64,000 bases of DNA from Desulfovibrio sp. (lineage in GTDB: Bacteria > Desulfobacterota > Desulfovibrionia > Desulfovibrionales > Desulfovibrionaceae): NCBI GenBank assembly GCA_031287575.1, contig JAITSV010000062.1:1-64000 (forward strand), given 5' to 3'. Within the stretch, counting starts at the first letter, position 1. The number at the start of each line of letters is the position of its first letter. The notes under the pieces are model-generated. The model was not told where the DNA came from. It searched no databases and saw only the letters and a program-made list of their open reading frames with translations. Shown here piece after piece: positions 61,383-64,000 of this stretch. The translations under genes were made by a program, and so were the position numbers.

Positions 61383-62286
61383 CGGCAAATGCCCTTCGCG
61401 CTTGCATGAACACCATGTACCCAAGCCACACGAGGCAAAATCCCAGCCCCGTGACGATGCCCAGTGAGGCCATGTCCGGTGGCTGGCCGAAGTAGATGGC
61501 CTGCCTGAAAAATTCAACGATTTCTGTCATTGGGTTGCAGCGCAGCCAGGGCCTCAGGCGCGCCGGAACGATATCCATCTGATAGACTATGGGAGTTGCG
61601 AAAAACCACAACTGCAACCCTACCCCGACGGCGTGGTGCAGATCACGCAAGAACACGCCAGCCCCGGACAGGACGAAGGCAAACCCCAACGCCCACAGGC
61701 AAAGCGGAATGTACAGCACCGGGAGCCAGAGCAGTGTCGGGTGATAGGGCACCCCTTTCACCGCCAGCGCCCCAAACAGGATGACCAAGGCCGCCAGGGA
61801 ATTGAACAGCGAAACCCCAAGATGGACGACCGGAAGCATCTCGAGCGGGAAGGACATCTTCTGCACGAAGCTGGGCCGCGACAGGATCAGCGCAGGAGCC
61901 CCACCCACCACTTCTGCGAACAGCCACCAGGGAACAAAGCCGCAAAAAAGCGTGAGGGCGTAGTCGCCTACGCCACCATTGAAACGCGAAGTCTGGTAGA
62001 TGACACCAAAGACCAGCGTATAGACAGCCAGAACCAGCAGGGGGGTGACAAGCGCCCACACGCCCCCAAGGCAGGTTCCGCGATAGCGGGCGGCAGTGTC
62101 GCGGCGCAGCAACTGGAGCAACAAGTCACGTCGCGCCATCAGGGTGCGCAGCAACGCCAGCGGATGGCTGGCCAACAGGCTGTCTCCACGGGCCGATATG
62201 CAGCGGATATGAGCGGAATTGCGGTTTTGACTGGCTAGCGACATGAGCACATTCGCACTATACACTGGGATTGCATTTTCCAACAT
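61372..62286 (-). CDS. wzm: Polysaccharide ABC exporter permease (Wzm, ABC-2 type)
   Basis: A 304-residue membrane permease of the ABC-2 family that exports O-antigen or capsule with Wzt. Landmarks: LLQLLRRDTAARYRGTCLGGVWALVTPLLVLAVYTLVFGVIYQ and the C-terminal LWFFATPIVYQMDIVPARLRPWLRCNPMTEIVEFFRQAIYFGQ. Six hydrophobic helices are seen. The start is uncertain: several in-frame ATGs exist. The one used has AAAGGAAG just before it (spacing short), and a later one at 62244 lacks any ribosome site. It overlaps the wzt start, as usual in these pairs. Confidence 0.87.
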   Translation of the reverse strand: MLENAIPVYSANVLMSLASQNRNSAHIRCISARGDSLLASHPLALLRTLMARRDLLLQLLRRDTAARYRGTCLGGVWALVTPLLVLAVYTLVFGVIYQTSRFNGGVGDYALTLFCGFVPWWLFAEVVGGAPALILSRPSFVQKMSFPLEMLPVVHLGVSLFNSLAALVILFGALAVKGVPYHPTLLWLPVLYIPLCLWALGFAFVLSGAGVFLRDLHHAVGVGLQLWFFATPIVYQMDIVPARLRPWLRCNPMTEIVEFFRQAIYFGQPPDMASLGIVTGLGFCLVWLGYMVFMQARRAFADVM

Positions 62287-62658
62287 CTTCCTTTGGCAAA
62301 CACTCAATTTACATAATGGATACATGATTTCCCGCACGCATGCAAACGCAATCCATGGCATGACTGTACCATGCAACACACCGACACAAAATAAAAAAAA
62401 CGCCTTACAACACCATCTCGCGGCAAGATGAAGCCAAGGCTCGCCCCCGCCCCGCACGGCTGACCGCCGCGCACACCGGAGACTACCCGTCACCCTGTGT
62501 TTACAAAAATACCCACCTCAGAGACCCTGAACCAAGGCTGCCGCCTCCTGCAAACAGCCAGCCGCAAGCCCTATGTGTTCATCTGGCGACACGTATGGAC
62601 AGCCTTGCGGATTTATTCTAAAAATAACGTATATAATCGAAATTCGAAAAGGTCCGCA
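62287..62658. promoter_or_regulatory. Divergent AT-rich promoter region (wzm / cysC)
   Basis: No gene is seen. Between the minus-strand exporter and the plus-strand APS kinase gene the DNA is AT-rich. It holds a perfect -10 box, TATAAT at 62632-62637, with a likely start near 62644, directly before the APS kinase ribosome site. No -35 with normal spacing was found; an activator may be needed. The wzm promoter must also lie here but was not identified. Confidence 0.45.
62632..62637 (+). promoter_or_regulatory. -10 box of the APS kinase gene
   Basis: TATAAT, perfect consensus, 22 bases before the ATG; the upstream half is a poor match, so strength cannot be judged. Confidence 0.5.
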
Positions 62659-63267
62659 ATGAAGTCGTGCAATACGTTCCCCTGCAATGGAAAAATTGAC
62701 CGCACATGCCGTGAACGGTTGAACTGCCATTCTGCCAAGGTCTTCTGGTTGACAGGTCTTCCAAGCTCCGGAAAATCCACGCTGGCGCATCTTGCAGAAG
62801 AAACGTTGCATCTCCACGGTATCCACACCTACGTTTTCGACGGAGACAATGTACGGCATGGGCTATGTGGAGACCTAGGTTTCTCGCCGGTCGACCGCAG
62901 TGAGAACATCCGACGTATTGCCGAAGTCGTCAGGTTGTTTCTGGACGCCGGCGTCGTATGTCTCTGCGCATTCGTGTCTCCTCTTGAAGCAAACAGGCAA
63001 AAGGTCCGCGAGGTCGTAGGAAGCAAGGACTACTCTGAAATTTTCATCAAATGCCCTGTCACGGTTTGTGAAACCCGCGACGTGAAGGGCCTATACGCCA
63101 AGGCCCGAAAGGGCCTCATCGAGGACTACACAGGCATCTCCGCTCCCTACGAAGAGCCTAAAGCCCCCGACCTCACTATAGACACCACCCAGAGCGCGCT
63201 GAGCGAAAGCGTCCGCACTCTCACCTCCTTCATCCTCAATACAATAGCTTATCAAAAAACGCGCTAG
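62659..63267 (+). CDS. cysC: Adenylylsulfate (APS) kinase
   Basis: A 202-residue APS kinase, which turns APS into PAPS. The P-loop is [11 protein letters not shown] (residues 33-41). The substrate motif is [31 protein letters not shown], then [18 protein letters not shown] and the C-terminal [47 protein letters not shown]. Dissimilatory sulfate reduction uses APS itself, so an APS kinase here serves another purpose; the nearby sulfotransferase is the obvious consumer. The start is set by AAAAGG and by the family start; the long in-frame extension upstream is not conserved. Confidence 0.93.
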   Translation: MKSCNTFPCNGKIDRTCRERLNCHSAKVFWLTGLPSSGKSTLAHLAEETLHLHGIHTYVFDGDNVRHGLCGDLGFSPVDRSENIRRIAEVVRLFLDAGVVCLCAFVSPLEANRQKVREVVGSKDYSEIFIKCPVTVCETRDVKGLYAKARKGLIEDYTGISAPYEEPKAPDLTIDTTQSALSESVRTLTSFILNTIAYQKTR

Positions 63268-63486
63268 AGGGACGTTTACAAATGTCCTGATGCAGACGCA
63301 CGGGCTGGCCATCAACGGCAAGCACCCTTGCACATTGCCATGTCCGGTTGATAAAGGCTTACGGACGAAGGACGCGGGCACCCGCCGCCACAGATCGCAA
63401 CCGTTCGAAATCGATCAAGCCGGCGGCTCCAATTGTTTCCGCCATACCCGCGTTCCCGTCCCAATGCACCAGAAGCCAGGAAGCAC
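63268..63486. other. Spacer upstream of gmd
   Basis: No gene is supported; AGGAAG lies just before the gmd ATG, and no clear promoter was found. Confidence 0.35.
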
Positions 63487-64000
63487 CATGAAACGCGCGC
63501 TCATAACGGGCATCACCGGACAGGACGGCGCCTACCTTGCCGAACTGCTGCTGAAGAAAGGGTACGAGGTTCACGGCATCAAGCGCCGCGCATCCCTGTT
63601 CAACACCGACCGCATCGACCATCTGTACCAGGATCCGCACGTCGAGAACCGCAGGTTCATCCTCCACTACGGGGACATGTGCGACACCAGCAACCTGATC
63701 GGCATCGTCCAGAGCGTGCAGCCCGACGAGGTGTACAACCTTGCGGCGCAAAGCCACGTGAAGGTCTCGTTCGAACAGCCGGAATACACGGCCAACGTGG
63801 ATGCGCTTGGCGCGTTGCGCCTGCTGGAGGCCATCCGCACCCTGGGGCTGGAGCGCAAGACGCGCTACTACCAGGCCTCGACCTCCGAACTGTACGGACT
63901 GGTGCAGGAAACCCCGCAGACGGAAAAGACGCCCTTCTACCCCCGCTCGCCCTACGCCTGCGCCAAGCTGTATGCCTACTGGATAACGGTGAACTACCGC
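63487..64000 (+). CDS. gmd: GDP-mannose 4,6-dehydratase (cut by the window edge)
   Basis: The first 171 residues of a short-chain dehydrogenase of the GMD family; the remaining ~200 lie beyond base 64000. The NAD(P) loop is [25 protein letters not shown]-specific parts follow ([71 protein letters not shown]), with the catalytic YxxxK in [12 protein letters not shown]. It makes GDP-4-keto-6-deoxymannose, the precursor of GDP-fucose, GDP-rhamnose or GDP-perosamine. The next gene, outside the window, should say which. AGGAAG lies five bases before the ATG. Confidence 0.95.

Noticed and set aside
62497-62658. 54-residue N-terminal extension of APS kinase
   Set aside because: It would start before the TATAAT promoter box and is not conserved family sequence; the shorter start has a ribosome site.
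1-64000. tRNA, rRNA, insertion sequences, phage integration sites and toxin-antitoxin genes
   Set aside because: I looked for clover-leaf tails, conserved rRNA segments, transposase motifs and small paired genes and found none that I could support by eye; a dedicated tRNA search would settle the first point.

Overview
This window looks like chromosomal DNA of a Desulfovibrio-type sulfate reducer (Desulfovibrionaceae, close to the D. vulgaris / Nitratidesulfovibrio group). That is an inference. It rests on high GC over most of the window (45 of 60 bases in the line at 17221), a chemoreceptor with a c-type heme motif like D. vulgaris DcrA, a multiheme cytochrome, several sigma-54 promoters, and PAS proteins ending in a phage-CI-type helix-turn-helix. 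No rRNA, tRNA, CRISPR array, transposase or phage gene was seen.

Layout. 0-6 kb: a single-domain response regulator, then a branched-chain amino acid ABC transporter (livJ-livH-livM-livG-livF, minus strand) with long palindromic elements after livG and livF. 6-9 kb: an unknown gene whose 3' end lies in a minisatellite, and a Sel1-repeat secreted protein with a slippage-prone 15-bp repeat. 9-26.7 kb: a complete Flp/Tad pilus locus. It starts with a sigma-54 response regulator, followed by a textbook -24/-12 promoter, the Flp pilin, a strong hairpin, prepilin peptidase, cpaB, the secretin, a small lipoprotein, tadZ, tadA, tadB, tadC, tadD, two TadE-like pseudopilins, a VWA TadG protein, and a hybrid histidine kinase. 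26.7-32.4 kb: an unknown gene, comM, lepB and lepA (minus strand).

32.4-34.3 kb holds two tandem copies of one cassette: palindromic operator (CTGTCC-N7-GGACAG), sigma-54 promoter, a short exported Met/Gly/His-rich protein, and a GC-rich hairpin. This is the most system-like unexplained unit in the window. 34.6-37.4 kb: a Tat-exported DUF362 protein and a fused NapH-NapG-like polyferredoxin. 37.4-44.6 kb: a heme-binding chemoreceptor broken by a one-base frameshift in a homopolymer, its partner tetraheme cytochrome, a second chemoreceptor, a secreted nitroreductase-like protein and a FadL-family outer-membrane protein. 44.7-46.6 kb: a PAS / CI-type regulator.

46.8-64 kb is a surface-polysaccharide locus, almost all on the minus strand: acyltransferase, GT-C-like membrane protein, several fused glycosyltransferase/methyltransferase proteins, small methyltransferases, a PAPS-type sulfotransferase, the Wzt/Wzm exporter, and on the plus strand APS kinase and GDP-mannose 4,6-dehydratase (cut by the window edge). 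Parts are clearly AT-richer (24 GC of 60 in the line at 58741, 23 of 60 at 46981), which suggests acquisition by transfer. APS kinase next to a sulfotransferase points to a sulfated, methylated glycan exported by an ABC transporter.
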